From assembly GCA_947069175.1 (NCBI GenBank), contig CAMTDV010000012.1:35434341-35498340 (forward strand): a DNA stretch of 64,000 bases. Direction: 5' to 3'. Position 1 is the first letter of the stretch; every line of letters begins with the position of its first letter. A program made the translations under genes and the position numbers. Positions 1-10,529 of the stretch are shown one piece after another. This DNA comes from Scalesia atractyloides (Eukaryota > Streptophyta > Magnoliopsida > Asterales > Asteraceae). The notes under the pieces were generated by a model. It saw only the letters and a list, made by a program, of their open reading frames with translations, was not told where the DNA came from and ran no database searches.

Positions 1-1479
1 ATTTATGTAAAAATGGCATTTTGGTCAAAGATGGCTAATTATGGAACTTGCGCATAAACTTGGATTCGGATTATGATCATGTACTATAACCTCAGAGGGT
101 TATGCTACATGATATTACGATCATAATGCAACTTTAGATAAGTAAGTAACTAATCTAAATCAGGTCAGAATCGAAAGTCAAAGTAGAAGTCAAACTTTGC
201 GACTTTCGGTTGCGAACCGACCCTATAACTAAAATTGACGAGCCAAACATGTTCTTACATGTTCCAATAATTATTACCAAATTGTTTAAGTGTCAAAAAG
301 GTTTCATAACATATATAAGATCAATATATGATTTTTCCAAAAAATGGCCTGTTTGACTTTTTATTTTCATAACTTTGACCCATCAATTGGTCTAGCAAAC
401 GTGATCTTCAGGAGGTGCCCTTTAAAGGGACTAACACCTACCTTATTACGATCACTTAGCCATGTTCATCTCAAACAATGGCTTGACCATAATGGTCTTA
501 ACCGAAAGTCAAAGCGTTTTCCGTAATGGCTTGACTATAAAAGCCTATAAACGAAAATGCAAGAGCAAGGAACACTTACAAGAGGTTCCTACAATGCAAG
601 AGAACTAAGTTGGATGCTCCTTTCAGCTAGGAATTTCTAGAGGAGGGAGAAGAGTTATGATTTAGAAAGGTGCAAGTTGAAAAGAAGCACTTGAACACCT
701 ATTTATAGTTGGAGAACTCAAAGGAGGTGAAGCCAGGTGTTTAGGGGTGTAAGAAGAAGCTTACAAGTGTCCCAAAAGTGGCATAGCAGTTTAGAGAATC
801 CATAGTTTCGAATTAATGGTTTTGGAGTTTTGCTTGGTCTCCAAACAAAACTTTCTGCTGCAGAGCCTTTCTCACGCCCCGCGAAAGACCCAGGCCTGGT
901 CTCTCGCGGCCCGCGACCGCCCACATCTAATTTCAAAATTTGACACTTTTAACCCCTTAACTTATTAAAGCTTATACAAACCTATTTAAACACCTTTTTG
1001 GCATTTTTAGTCCTCCGTAGCCAATACTTGGCATACCCGGGATTATGCCCGGACATTGTTGAGCTCTCGATTCGTTAAAAGGTCACTTAGAGGTATAAAT
1101 TAACATGTTGACACTTTTAATCCCTCCATTATCCAACTTTCACATATTTACAAAATTGAACCCTCTCGTCCAACAAATGGCACGTATGAGAGTTTAGGAC
1201 TTCACAAGGATCACTTAGAGGCTTATGATAAGCATGTTGATTTCAATGTCACTCAGAGGCTGGGCATGTTGACATATTAGTCACTCAGAGGCCAAATTTC
1301 AAGCATGTTCATATCAGTCACTCAGAGGCTGTTATTTATGCATGTTGATATCGGACCGTCACTCAGAGGCTCAGATTGAGCATGTTGACGCCTTTAGTCC
1401 TTATGGTCTTTAATAGACTATATGTAAAAATATAACACATGCCACTATATTATTGGACACGATTTTACAGGGTGTTACA
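1..1479 (-). repeat. LTR fragment of the E1 gypsy family, antisense, cut by the window edge
   Basis: The sequence is closely similar to the outer part of the E1 LTRs at 11024-13262 and 22270-23631. Read on the minus strand, the LTR begins at 1479 with TGTAACACC. It holds imperfect ~40-bp repeats with the core GGTCACTCAGAGGCT (about 1210-1390), a GC-rich hairpin (880-911) and a good TATA box, CTATAAATAG on the minus strand (699-708). It continues beyond the window, so it may be a solo LTR or one end of a full element. Its outer edge abuts copia RNase H coding sequence at 1480, so it interrupts C1. Confidence 0.85.
699..708 (-). promoter_or_regulatory. TATA box of E1-family LTR
   Basis: CTATAAATAG on the minus strand, about 775 bp into the LTR. 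The equivalent site in the E1 3' LTR (12446-12455) reads CAATAAATAGG, and the one in the E1 5' LTR (near 22890) is mutated. This is the best-preserved copy in the window. The promoter role is inferred from sequence and position. Confidence 0.5.
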
Positions 1480-2088
1480 CTTATATTGCTGGAATGCTAG
1501 GCCGTCATCAGACTAATCCTGGCCTAGATCACTGGAAAGCAGCTAAGAAAGTACTTAGATATCTGCAACGGACGAAAGACTATAAACTAACTTATAGAAG
1601 AAGTGATCATTTAGAAATGGTAGGCTATTCTGATTCTGACTTTGCCAAATGCAAAGATGACAAGAAATCGCTTCGGGTTATATCTTTATGTTAGCAGGCG
1701 CATCTATCTCATGGAAGAGTCATAAACAACATTTAACTACAACTTCCACAATGATAGCAGAATACATTGCTGTTTATAACGCAACCTGTCACGGAATGTT
1801 GCTTAGAAATCTAATAACTGGACTCAAAATTTTAATTCCATTTCTAGACCATTGAAGCTTTACTGTGATAACTCAGCTACCGTTAGTTTCTCGAACAGTA
1901 ACAGTTCGATGGAACTGGTTTATATCTCGAAACAAAATACTTGTTCGTACGTGAACGAGTTGAGGAAAATAATCTTTGTATTGAGTATATTAGTATAAAA
2001 ATGCTTGCGATCGAGGACTAAAGGTCTCCCACCTAAAGATTTCGAAGAACGTGTTTCGAATATGAGATTTACTAAAGACCTTATTTGA
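1480..2088 (+). pseudogene. C1: Ty1/copia reverse transcriptase end and RNase H, 5'-truncated
   Basis: The frame begins at the junction with the E1-family LTR and reads YIAGMLGRHQTNPG, the end of a copia reverse transcriptase, then LRYLQRTKDYKLTYRRSD and GYSDSDFAKC, the start of copia RNase H. A frameshift near 1675 breaks the frame. After it the usual later blocks can be read: SWKSHKQ, a stretch like AEYIA, a YCDNSA catalytic motif (about 1861-1876) and a final block before a TGA at 2086-2088. Gag, protease, integrase and most of RT are missing and presumably lie left of the window beyond the LTR insertion. The element is dead. Confidence 0.85.
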
Positions 2089-2409
2089 TAGCATATCGTA
2101 CTTACTTATGTTTTAATTAATGAAATTTCCTCAGTTTGATTTTGTATGTCTCTAATATATATGTTTTGTTCGTATAATGACATATAGACAAATATAAACA
2201 CAACTCAAACGCTAGAGGGCTTATTTACATATTTTGATCATAACTGTTAGGTTTTAAATTGAGGCTATAGTATGACTAATGGGGGTCCTGAGTCAAGTGA
2301 AGATTCAACGGCTGTATTTCTCTGCTACGGTTCTTGGTTTAAAATGAGTATTAACTCTATCAGACTAATCTAATACTCATGATAAATGATTACTGGCTAA
2401 GTGGGAGAA
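2089..2409 (+). other. C1 3' untranslated region ending in a polypurine tract
   Basis: Non-coding AT-rich stretch between the copia stop codon and the 3' LTR. It ends in AAGTGGGAGAA (about 2399-2409), a purine-rich tract directly before the LTR's TG, as expected for second-strand priming. Nothing else is seen in it. Confidence 0.6.
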
Positions 2410-2708
2410 TGTAAGATTAAATATATTATATTTATAATATTTAATCATGTAGCCATTATAATCATTTATATTATATTAGATCAAAATAATATTAATCCTA
2501 TTATATATTAGTTGGTAATTGTTGATGGACCATATTACCCTTATTAACTAATTAGGGTTTCCTTCTGGTGTATATATAAGGAGATAATTAGAGAGGTTTA
2601 TGGTTAACACTTTTACTCATAACATCATCATCATTATCGCCCCACCGCTCTCTCCATAACCTAAACCGAATTCATCCCTAGTTCGGTTATCACCATCATA
2701 ATCTTACA
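2410..2708 (+). repeat. C1 3' LTR (299 bp)
   Basis: It starts TGTAAGATTA and ends TAATCTTACA, a 10-bp perfect terminal inverted repeat. The interior has a TATATAAGGAGA promoter-like sequence near 2572 and an (ATC)n-rich tail. It directly follows a polypurine tract, which fixes the orientation as plus. The 5' LTR is not in the window. Sequence after 2708 is not copia. Confidence 0.85.
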
Positions 2709-3265
2709 CCTTAAGGAGGAACCAGATCACACTGAAAAAATGTCGAATTTCCATGGCTGCGTCTCTGACTGGATTCTCTGCTGGCTTATCTGCCGTCACA
2801 TGTATTTCATTCATGTTTTCCATTATGTTTAAACAAAACTTATTAACATATGGGTCTCTGTGATTTCAGTTTTATTGTCATTTTCATCCAAAATTAAAGT
2901 TCGTCATATTTTTTAGTTAACATCTAGTTTTTTTGAATCATTTTCCTTTTTTAATATACTGCATATGTGCATTAATATAAAAAAGTCTAAACCCTCACCT
3001 GCACCCCTCAAAGAACTTTTTTTTCAAATATTTACCCTCTAATATTTTATCATGAATTTAAAATGCCAATAGATGAATTTGCTTTTTGAATGCATTCTCA
3101 AAACAGTATTGGAAAATTGTTTTTTTAGTTTGTTTATCATCAATATATACTAATCTTACTTTTTAATTCTTTTTTTATAAACAGTTTAAATATTTGACAT
3201 CAATTATGAAGATGATTATATGTAATAATGTGTCTTTTCTCTATTTTTTTCATCTTTTGTCCAAT

Positions 3266-3512
3266 ACATTCCATTCATAGTGTTGTTATACATATATGTA
3301 TTATTAATTTACAGTGTACGTATGTGTATAAAAAGGATATACATATGTGTATTAAACAGTTTGGTTGAAAATACACAAACAGGACTAATAAATGGTTTAT
3401 ACACATATGTACTTGTGTTGAATACTCAAAGTACACATATGTATTATCCAAATTACATATGTACACATGTGTATAAAACAGATATACGTATGTGTATTAT
3501 GTATATTTTAAA
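3266..3512. repeat. Cluster of palindromic TACACATATGTA-type repeats
   Basis: About eight copies of a short self-complementary core (variants of ATACATATGTGTAT and TACACATATGTA) spaced 15-50 bp apart. Because each core is palindromic, both strands stay open and give two spurious ORFs. Function unknown. Confidence 0.6.
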
Positions 3513-3751
3513 TTAATAAATTAGTTAATTGGTGAGAGAAATAAAGAAAAGAGAGAATGTAATTAAATATTTAGTTGGAAAGAGAATTAAATTAACAATT
3601 TACCCTTATACAATTTCCATTTATTTTCTACACATAAATAATTAAAAATTATTATTATAATAAATTTCAAGATCTCCTAAATCAATGGACAAGATTTGTT
3701 CATTTTGTTCACAAAAACATATGGTTTACTATTGAACCCTACACTATATAT

Positions 3752-3753
3752 AC

Positions 3754-3789
<36 letters not shown>

Positions 3790-3790
3790 G
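3752..3790. repeat. (TA)n microsatellite
   Basis: Nearly uninterrupted TA dinucleotides in an AT-rich context. Confidence 0.9.
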
Positions 3791-3901
3791 ATGTGTATGT
3801 ATATATGATATTTTTAGTTTTGGTTAGGTATATATGATATTTTTAATGTTTGTAAGGGTATATATGAAATTTATCCTAATTATTTTATACAACAATTGAG
3901 A

Positions 3902-4702
3902 TAGGGATGGACAAATGGTACCAGATACCGTATCGAATTTACCTTAATTAACCACTTTGGTATCAATTCGGTACCAACTTTTGCATTTTTTGGGGATCGA
4001 TACTTTTAGTTTTGTACAGGTTCGGTATGGTACTATATTTTGGGTTGATTTATATTCGAATATTGTACTGTACCGAACACTTTCGATACCAGTTAGGGCG
4101 GCAAACGAAACAAGCGTTTGACGAAGAGTTCGTGAAGCGATCGGCGGAAAGTTCGTTTGTATCCGTTCGTTTATTAAGAAAACGAACACGAACAAGAAAT
4201 TCGTTCATTTAGTTAATGAATAAACATGAACAGGGTCGTGTTCGTTCGTTTATATTCGTGAACGTTTGGTAACTTGGTCGTTTGTGTTTGACAGTTCATT
4301 AGCGTTTTTAGTTTTTATATTTATTAAATACTTCAAAATTCTGACAAATTAAATATCTAATAAGTGTCAGCGTATTATATATTTTGTTCATGAACGATTA
4401 TTGTGTTCGTTTGTTTTCACTTGTGTTCATGAACATTAGTTTGTGCTCATTTGTGTTCGCTAACGTTCGTTTTTGTTCGTTGCCCAAAATTAACAAACAA
4501 ACACAAATGAACACGAACAAGTTCAACACGAACATAAAATCTCGTTCGATAAGTATTCGTGAACAGTTCGAGAACACATATATTTCTTAACATACGAACA
4601 CAAACAAGGTCTTATTCGTCTTCGTTCAGTTCGTTTGCAGCCTTAATACCAGTACTGGTATTATTGGGATCGTATTTTCAGTATCGATACACCTCATCCC
4701 TA
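3902..4702. mobile_element. hAT-like non-autonomous element (host of the nested MITE)
   Basis: It begins TAGGGATGGAC and ends with the inverse of TAGGGATGAGG, so the outer 8 bp are perfect terminal inverted repeats of hAT type. Sub-terminal stretches rich in GGTACC/GGTATC-like words lie at both ends (3918-4090 and 4646-4690). There is no transposase frame. Flanking 8-mers do not match, so its own target duplication is lost or the ends are slightly misplaced. A second MITE is inserted at 4094. Without it the element is about 240 bp. Confidence 0.6.
4094..4645. mobile_element. Nested hAT-type MITE with perfect 8-bp target site duplication
   Basis: The left end TAGGGCGGCAAACGAAAC and the right end, inverse of TAAGGCTGCAAACGAACT, form terminal inverted repeats with few mismatches. 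The 8 bases before it (4086-4093) and after it (4646-4653) are both ATACCAGT, an exact duplication of the length made by hAT transposases. The 552-bp interior is a dense array of GTTCGT/ACGAAC motifs in both orientations and has no transposase. The small open frames at 4012-4212 and 4384-4590 are not genes. Confidence 0.88.
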
Positions 4703-5724
4703 GACTAAAAGATTAATAAGATTATGTTAAATTTTGACTATTGGAATTTTCCTGAATAAATTCGTTGCAATTTCTGTACATATTTGAAAACAGGTTGTTT
4801 TTCATCGATTTATTTGATTAAACTCTTTGCCTGATTTCGGTTCAAATTCTTTATTGACATATTTGAAAATTTGTTTAGCTCAAATTTTGGTTTAAGAACA
4901 CAAGCCTAATACATTGATTAATTAACTAAAGATTAATCATAACCGAGCTTCGTAAATGACATTGGTTAATTAATTGAAGTTATAACCGAGCTTCATAATT
5001 AATTAATTAGAACTTCTGTTTCGTTTATGTTTAAAAAACATCCTATAACCGAAGCTATCGGTTATTGTTAAGGTAATACTCAATCGAACTACAATATGCA
5101 CTAACATTCCTTTTTTTCGCCTATTATAATATTCTTTCTTTTGTTTGCGGTGTCATTTTTTTCAATAGTTTTCACTATTTAACATCTGTTAAAATAATAT
5201 TCAAATAAATAAAAAATAAAAAAGGAAGAATAAATATGAATGGTTGGTTCTATAGGACCCCCACCCCCTATTCCTACACCAACATAAACTAACTCATGTT
5301 CCCTCCCTTTCAACCTCAGTAACGCTTTAAAGAGCGGTGTTTAACACTGCTTCACCGCCAGGTCACCTCGAAGACGTTACAGCCCTATGACATATGAGTA
5401 CTACCATTGTAGAGAATCTTGTAATTGTAGATATCTTTTACTTTGATTTGTGTACAAAAGCATTGTATGTATTGTCTTTTTAGAAGGTTGTAGCAATTCT
5501 GATTTGAATAGTGTATGTATATTTATTTATCTGATTTTGAATAATTAAAAAAATATTTCTTTTTCAAAGTACACTTGAAATTTAGAGGCACCTGTCCTCT
5601 TAATTAAAAAAAAAACAAATATTCATCGAAGTGATCTTTGATCTAGGAGTATTAAGGTATTAGATAAGCTTTACTTTTTTAAGTGGTGAATGTCTAATCC
5701 CGTGATGGACAAATAGCTAGTGTA
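4703..5724. other. AT-rich intergenic stretch, no gene seen
   Basis: It includes short repeats of ATAACCGAGCTTC around 4935-5000 and a palindrome ATAACCGAAGCTATCGGTTAT near 5043, then plain AT-rich sequence with homopolymer runs. No coding frame of any quality. Confidence 0.4.
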
Positions 5725-5835
5725 TATCACTTGGGAATAGCCCACTGGATTTGGTAAGTTAGATAGGATTTTGAGTACTAAGAGATTATAGGTTCAATTC
5801 CTATACTATGCAAGTTTAGCCATTAAAAAAAGCTA
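5725..5835 (+). repeat. Possible tRNA-derived SINE-like unit
   Basis: TAGCCCACTGG at 5738-5748 matches the Pol III A box (TRGYNNANNGG), and GGTTCAATTCC at 5791-5801 matches the B box, with tRNA-like spacing of about 53 bp start to start. An A-rich tail (CATTAAAAAAA) follows near 5822. No target duplication was found. It may be a SINE, a tRNA pseudogene or chance. Confidence 0.35.
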
Positions 5836-6005
5836 GTTATTCCATATTTACATAGGCGAAGCTTTGCTTGTTATTCCAAAGGTATAGCCGACCATCGGTG
5901 ATCTATTAGCGAAAGAACCCTCGTTAAATTTCGTTTATAAAGTCTATACCCCACTACCGGATTCGTCTTTACATTTCAACGATGTTGGTAAAAGACATTA
6001 GGGTA

Positions 6006-6150
6006 AAAGAATTCCGAATGCCTTGATCGTACATATTACATTTCTTATATAAGGAGATCACAATAACAATCCTAGCACAATTATGGGAAACAGAATATTT
6101 AAAAAAATACAAATATACTATTTATTAATGCATAATTATCGGCTAAGACA
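6006..6150 (-). repeat. C2 3' LTR
   Basis: Aligns with 10377-10529. Shared blocks are GAATGCCTTGATCGTACATA and GCATAATTATCGGCTAAGA. On the minus strand it starts TGTCTTAGCC at 6150. The inner edge is set by the G-rich tract at 6151-6160. The outer edge is uncertain by a few bases. Confidence 0.8.
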
Positions 6151-6900
6151 CCCCCACAGTTTGAGCGGGAGGAGGACAAACGCTCAAGCTGGACCAGAAC
6201 GACTGAAAAAGCTGCTTTGACAAGCCCTTGGTGAAAATATATGTGTATTGAAAAGTTGCTGGAACATGGAGTACACGTATATCACCAACCGAACCTTGTC
6301 ACGCACAAAGTGTATATCGATTTCGATATGTTTCGTCCTCTAGTGTTGTACTAGGTTGTTAGACAAGTATTCGCTGATATGTTATCACAATAAACCACCG
6401 AAGCTTGCCGAAGAGGAGTATGTAGTTCTAGTAACAGGTTGCGGATCCAAGTTGCTTCGGCCACAACATTAGCGAAACTCTGCATTCAGCCTCGGCACTT
6501 GATCTTGAAACTGTAGGCTACCGTTTAGATGACCAAGAAATCAAGTTATCGCCGAGGAAGAGCAATAGCCGGAAGTGGACCTTCGAGAGTCCGGGCACCC
6601 TCCCCAATCAGCGCCGAATAAGCAACCAAAGAATGTGTAGGTGACTTAACAATACGAATACCATACTAAAGAGTTCCATGTAGGTACCTGATAATTCGTT
6701 TGAGAAATGCAAATAAGAATCCCGTGGTTCGTGCATGAACAAGCATATTTGCTGTACAGCATCAGATATATCATGGCGGGTAAATGTGAGATATTGTAAA
6801 GCACACTGCCAGGCTACGGTAAAGGGTTATCTCCAAATAAATTGCCATCAGTAGTACTCAGTTTAGCTGCCAAATCAACTTTGTGGTACACGGTTTACAG
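6151..6900 (-). pseudogene. C2 RNase H region, degraded
   Basis: On the minus strand a copia RNase H C-terminal half can be read in pieces: a block like AEATWIRNLLLELH (about 6410-6470), the catalytic VYCDN motif (about 6375-6390) and KHIEIDIHFVRD (about 6295-6330). Stops and frameshifts separate them from each other and from RT. No open frame above 60 residues remains. Confidence 0.7.
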
Positions 6901-7973
6901 TCAGTCATGGAGGCACAAACAATGATATCTTTTGCATACTGAGATTGGGAGAGAAACATACCATTGGAATACAGACACCTTGATGCCCAAAAAATGATGT
7001 AGACTACCAAGATCGGTCATGGAAAACTCTACCGAGAGTGTTTTGACGATGGTTGACAGTAAAGTGTCATTTGAAGCTGTCAAAACTATGTCATCCACAT
7101 ATAGAAGAAGGTAGGCGACATTGGAAGGACACTGATTGTACATAAATAAAGAGTTGTCGCATTTGCTGCTGATGAAACCATGTGAGGTAATGTAGGTTGC
7201 AAACAGAGTGAACCATGCTCTAGGTGCCTGGTTGAGGTCATATAGTGATTTCTTCAAGTGACACACATGATGAGGGAACCATTGATCAACAAACCCCGGT
7301 GGCTGGTGCATGAAAATTTTTTCATGTAAATCCCCGTGCCAGAATACATTCTTAACATCTAACTGATGGATGCGCCACAACCTTGAAACGACTAAGGATA
7401 AAACTGTCTGAATAGTAGCCGGTTTAACAATCGGGCTGAACGTGTCATCACAATCAATCCCAACTGTCTGAAAATTCCCATTAACAACCAGACGGGTCTT
7501 GTACTGTTCTAACGTCCCATCGGATTTAAATTTATGGCGAAAAAGCCACATGCAGCGAATAACCGGATGATCTGAGGGACGAGGAACCAGTTCCCATGTT
7601 TTATTAACCTGTAGTGCAGTAAATCGGTTTGCATAGCTTTAGACCAATTTGGGTCAAGGGCCTTGGCATAAGAGGTAGGGACAAGTGATACATGGGAGGT
7701 AGTAAAGGTGAGTGGGTGGTGGATTTTGATTAAGACTATGTGGTCATGGGGTGGGAATTCACAGCGTAGGCTGTGAGGACTGAAATGGGGGCTTAGCAGA
7801 AGCACCACCCGCTGGTGCATGGCAGGGTGGCGGAGTAGGTGATCGCGTACGGGGCCGTGACTGACGCTGTGGAACCGGAGGTCGAAAATAGAACTCCATT
7901 GGAATGGGATCATCAAGGAATGTGTAAAAGGAAGATTTTTGGGGAATGGTGTAGGGAAACGTGTGGTCATCAA
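6901..7973 (-). pseudogene. C2 reverse transcriptase
   Basis: Two overlapping frames (7973-7509 and 7551-6901) make up the copia RT (RVT_2 family) with one frameshift near 7530. The first ends in the family's introductory block (ALDPNWSKAMQTDLL). The second has WLFRHKFKSDGTLEQYKTRL, QLDVKNVFWHGDL, GFVDQ, CHLKKSLYDLNQAPRAW and the catalytic LLLYVDDIVLTA, whose paired Asp residues are intact. It ends in TDLGSLHHFLGIKV, just before RNase H. Usual H-F-x-x-R residues have drifted. No product is expected from this copy. Confidence 0.88.
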
Positions 7974-7976
7974 ATG

Positions 7977-8703
7977 TCACATGGCGAGAGACGTGAACCT
8001 TACCGGTGGTAGGGTCGAAGCATCTATACCCTTGGAAATCCGGGGGGGGGGTATCCGAGAAATATACATCTGACCGAAACGGGGTGTAATTTGTGGGGTT
8101 GGGTGGCTGATTTGGTTTGGGTAGCAGGCGCACCCGAACACAGAGAGAAGCTCATATTCGGGATGACGGAGATAAAGGGAAAAAGTGGGAGTGTAAAAAT
8201 TCAGGCTTTTTGAAGGTAGGATATTGTGAAGGTACGTGGCTGTATGAAGAGCCTCCACCCAAAACGTAGGTGGAATATTGGCATGAATGAGAAGTGCACG
8301 AATGATGTCATTCAGTCGATGAATCATCCGCTCGGCCGCCGTTTTGAGGTGAGGTTTGGGCGCATGAAAAATGAAATAAGAGGCCATGGTGATCAGCAAA
8401 AGATTTGAAGGTATGTTATCAAATTCGCCACCCAAATCACATTGGAAAGTTTTAATTTTTTCGTTGAAATTGTGTTAGAATGAGTTGGTGAAATTTGGTA
8501 AATGTATGGAAGGTTTCAGATTTGTATTTAAGGGGGTAGACCCAAACAAAATTGGAAAAATTGTCTATAAGCACCATATAATATTTATACCCTGATTTGC
8601 TAGTTACAGGACTAGTCCAAAGATCACAGTGCAAAAGTAAAAGAATTTGATGAATAGAAAGGAAGACGTCTACAATTTGAAATTCGACACGAGTTGCAAA
8701 CAT
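7977..8703 (-). pseudogene. C2 integrase
   Basis: Two frames (8703-8452 and 8435-7977) cover the rve core. The first has CDLWTSPVTSKSGYKYYMVL with the first catalytic Asp, then LIDNFSNFVWVYPLK. The second starts just after a frameshift with GGEFDN next to the second Asp, then AAERMIHRLNDIIRALL around the catalytic Glu, and FWVEALHTATYLHNILPSK. A G homopolymer at 8041-8050 coincides with another frame break toward RT. In Ty1/copia, integrase precedes RT, as here. Confidence 0.85.
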
Positions 8704-8719
8704 TAGACATATTGTCTTT

Positions 8720-9200
8720 ATTACACGAAATATGAAAATTACGACCTAAGACATCTAGAGTTTGAGCTCCGGGGTGACCGAGCCTATCATGCTAGGGAAG
8801 TGAAGGAGAAGCAAGATAAAAAGCTTGAGACGGGAGTTGAGGTGGCGTGAATGGATAGAGATCCTCGTGCTGTTATGTCTAGATAAAGTCTTCTTAGTTT
8901 TGAGATACTTCAAAGAAAAACTAAAAGGTCAAATTCAATAGAAACGTTGTTATCACGAGTAAAACTACGTACAAAAATAAGTTTTTAATTATTTGGGGGT
9001 TGTACAGGACATTGGGCAGGATATAAGTCGGTTGGGTAAGGTGTGTAGGCCTGTGCCAGATCCAAGTATTGGTAGAGAATTGCCATTGCCTACCAAAATG
9101 TTACTAGTAAACAGGAGAAAAATTAGGGAGTAAAAATTTACCTCGTTCCTGAGTGAGGTGAGAACCTGCTCCCCTATCCATGATATCCATGTTCTAAGAG
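8720..9200 (-). pseudogene. C2 protease and gag-pre-integrase segment
   Basis: Read on the minus strand, about 9190 carries DRGAGSHLT, which resembles the copia protease DTGASxH motif with Thr changed to Arg. Downstream are NILVGNGNSLPI and LGSGTGLHTLPN, typical of the segment after the protease. Several frameshifts prevent any open frame. The assignment rests on motif order between gag and integrase. Confidence 0.6.
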
Positions 9201-10301
9201 GACTGTGGCTGATTGACCTGCATGTCAGTGAAGGCAGTGCTTAAATCAGATGGACATAGTGCATTGTACCTAGATGCAGGTGGCTGAACGAAACCCGGTG
9301 TGAAGTCAATTTGTTCGTTGAACTGTGGAGGAGCAACATAGAGGCGGGTTGAGGAGAGGCTGTTGGTTGGTTGTTGTGGGGCTGACATGGCTGTTGAGTC
9401 GGGTAAGGGCAGGGTGGAGGTTTCCACCAAAGCTCAATTTGGATAACCTTGCAGTTGTCCGGCCCAAGAGTATTGCTGTTGTCGACCAGAAAGCGGCCCC
9501 GTCCGCCACGTTTGTTCTAAGACCCCCGGCCCGTGCCCCGACCACGAGACGAAAAACAGTAGGGTCAGAAGCTTGAGGATGCCGCTGTTGAGCAGGGTCT
9601 TGTTGCTGTTGTATGGGAGCCGAAGGGGCTGCCAAGACTGTTGTGGTGGAGCCCTTGCGTGCGTCAATCCGGAGCACCTCGTCATTCAGCATATTGATGG
9701 CCTGATCCAACCGACTCCTTGTTGATTAATAAGAGAAGTCGTAGTGTTGTATTCTTCGGGAAGACCATGAACCAACTAAAGAACCAACCTGGATTCGGAA
9801 ATAGGTTGGTGCACATCAGCGAGTTGGTTGGACAAATCGGTGAGACGCTACAATAATCTTCTATGGATGAACAGGCTGTTAACATGAGGTTACAGAATTT
9901 GGTTTCGAGCGCTGCTGCTCGGGCCTTCTTGTTGCTTAAAAATATCTTTTCTAGTTTTGACCAAGCCGCATGGGTGGTGGTTTTGGTATCAAGAATCCGG
10001 ATTAACAGATCTTCAGAGACGGTGCTGTAAACCCATTGCAAAACTAGAGCATCAAGATCCTGCCATGATTCCATATCAGCAGCCGAAGCAGCCGGAGAGA
10101 CCGGAGCAGGGGTTCCATCAATGTGGTTGAGCACCTTGTAGGCGACAGTATGTAGACGAAAAAGTTTAACCCAAGAAGAAAAGGTTACCTTGGTTCCATC
10201 CAACGTTCAAATCTTCCTTTGAAAGTTGGTAACCGAGTAAGCAGGGTGCAAGGGGGAGGGTTTCGTGCGGAGAATTCAGGGGTGGAATGATCTTTAGCCA
10301 T
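9200..10301 (-). pseudogene. C2 gag
   Basis: A start codon at 10301 (MAKDHSTPEFS) lies about 65 bp from the primer site and fits the family, but the frame shifts before the main block at 10203-9682. That block has the UBN2-type copia gag core: YKVLNHIDGTPAP, DLDALVLQWVYSTVSEDLL, TTTHAAWSKLEKIF and KARAAALETKF. The remainder (9710-9194), in overlapping broken frames, is Gln/Pro-rich. Gag would form the particle shell. The plus-strand frame at 9325-9576 is a shadow. Confidence 0.8.
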
Positions 10302-10363
10302 CACAGGAGGGCTGGCTGATCGGAACAAGAGATAAGAGATTGGAAGAGGTAATAAGAGATTAT

Positions 10364-10376
10364 GGCTCTATACTAT
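10364..10376 (-). other. C2 primer binding site (initiator tRNA-Met), degraded
   Basis: On the minus strand TAGTATAGAGCC follows the 5' LTR. It matches the initiator-Met complement TGGTATCAGAGCC with a substitution and a one-base deletion. Confidence 0.5.
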
Positions 10377-10529
10377 AAAAGAGATCTGAATGCCTTGATC
10401 GTACATATTACATCCCTTATATAAGGAGATTACAATAATAAACTTAGCCCAATTCTAGGAAATAGAATATTCTAAACAAATTACAAAATACATGATTAAA
10501 TATTCAATGCATAATTATCGGCTAAGAGT
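10377..10529 (-). repeat. C2 5' LTR
   Basis: Homologous to 6006-6150 with many scattered differences, so the insertion is old. The outermost bases have diverged (CTCTTAGCC where the 3' copy has TGTCTTAGCC). Confidence 0.75.

Larger units (their letters stand above)
2709..3901. other. AT-rich region without a recognisable gene
   Basis: Non-element DNA after the C1 LTR. It has a short plastid-transit-like reading frame at 2753-2801 (see findings), a cluster of short palindromic ATACACATATGTAT-like repeats (3266-3512) and a TA microsatellite (about 3752-3790). The overlapping open frames on both strands at 3275-3516 come only from the palindromic repeats. No gene can be supported. Confidence 0.5.
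6006..10529 (-). mobile_element. C2: Ty1/copia retrotransposon, complete structure, mutated
   Basis: Short LTRs of about 150 bp (6006-6150 and about 10377-10529) flank a single minus-strand polyprotein in the order gag, protease, integrase, RT, RNase H, which defines Ty1/copia. A purine/G-rich tract (CTGTGGGGG on the minus strand, about 6151-6160) precedes the 3' LTR. A degraded initiator-Met primer site follows the 5' LTR. Flanking pentamers GGGTA (6001-6005) and TGGTA (10530-10534) differ by one base and may be the target duplication. Many frameshifts and stops show it is inactive. Confidence 0.88.

Noticed and set aside
3902..4702. CRISPR-like array, because of the repeated GTTCGT words
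   Set aside because: Repeats are short, irregular, in both orientations and inside an element with hAT terminal repeats; the genome is clearly plant.
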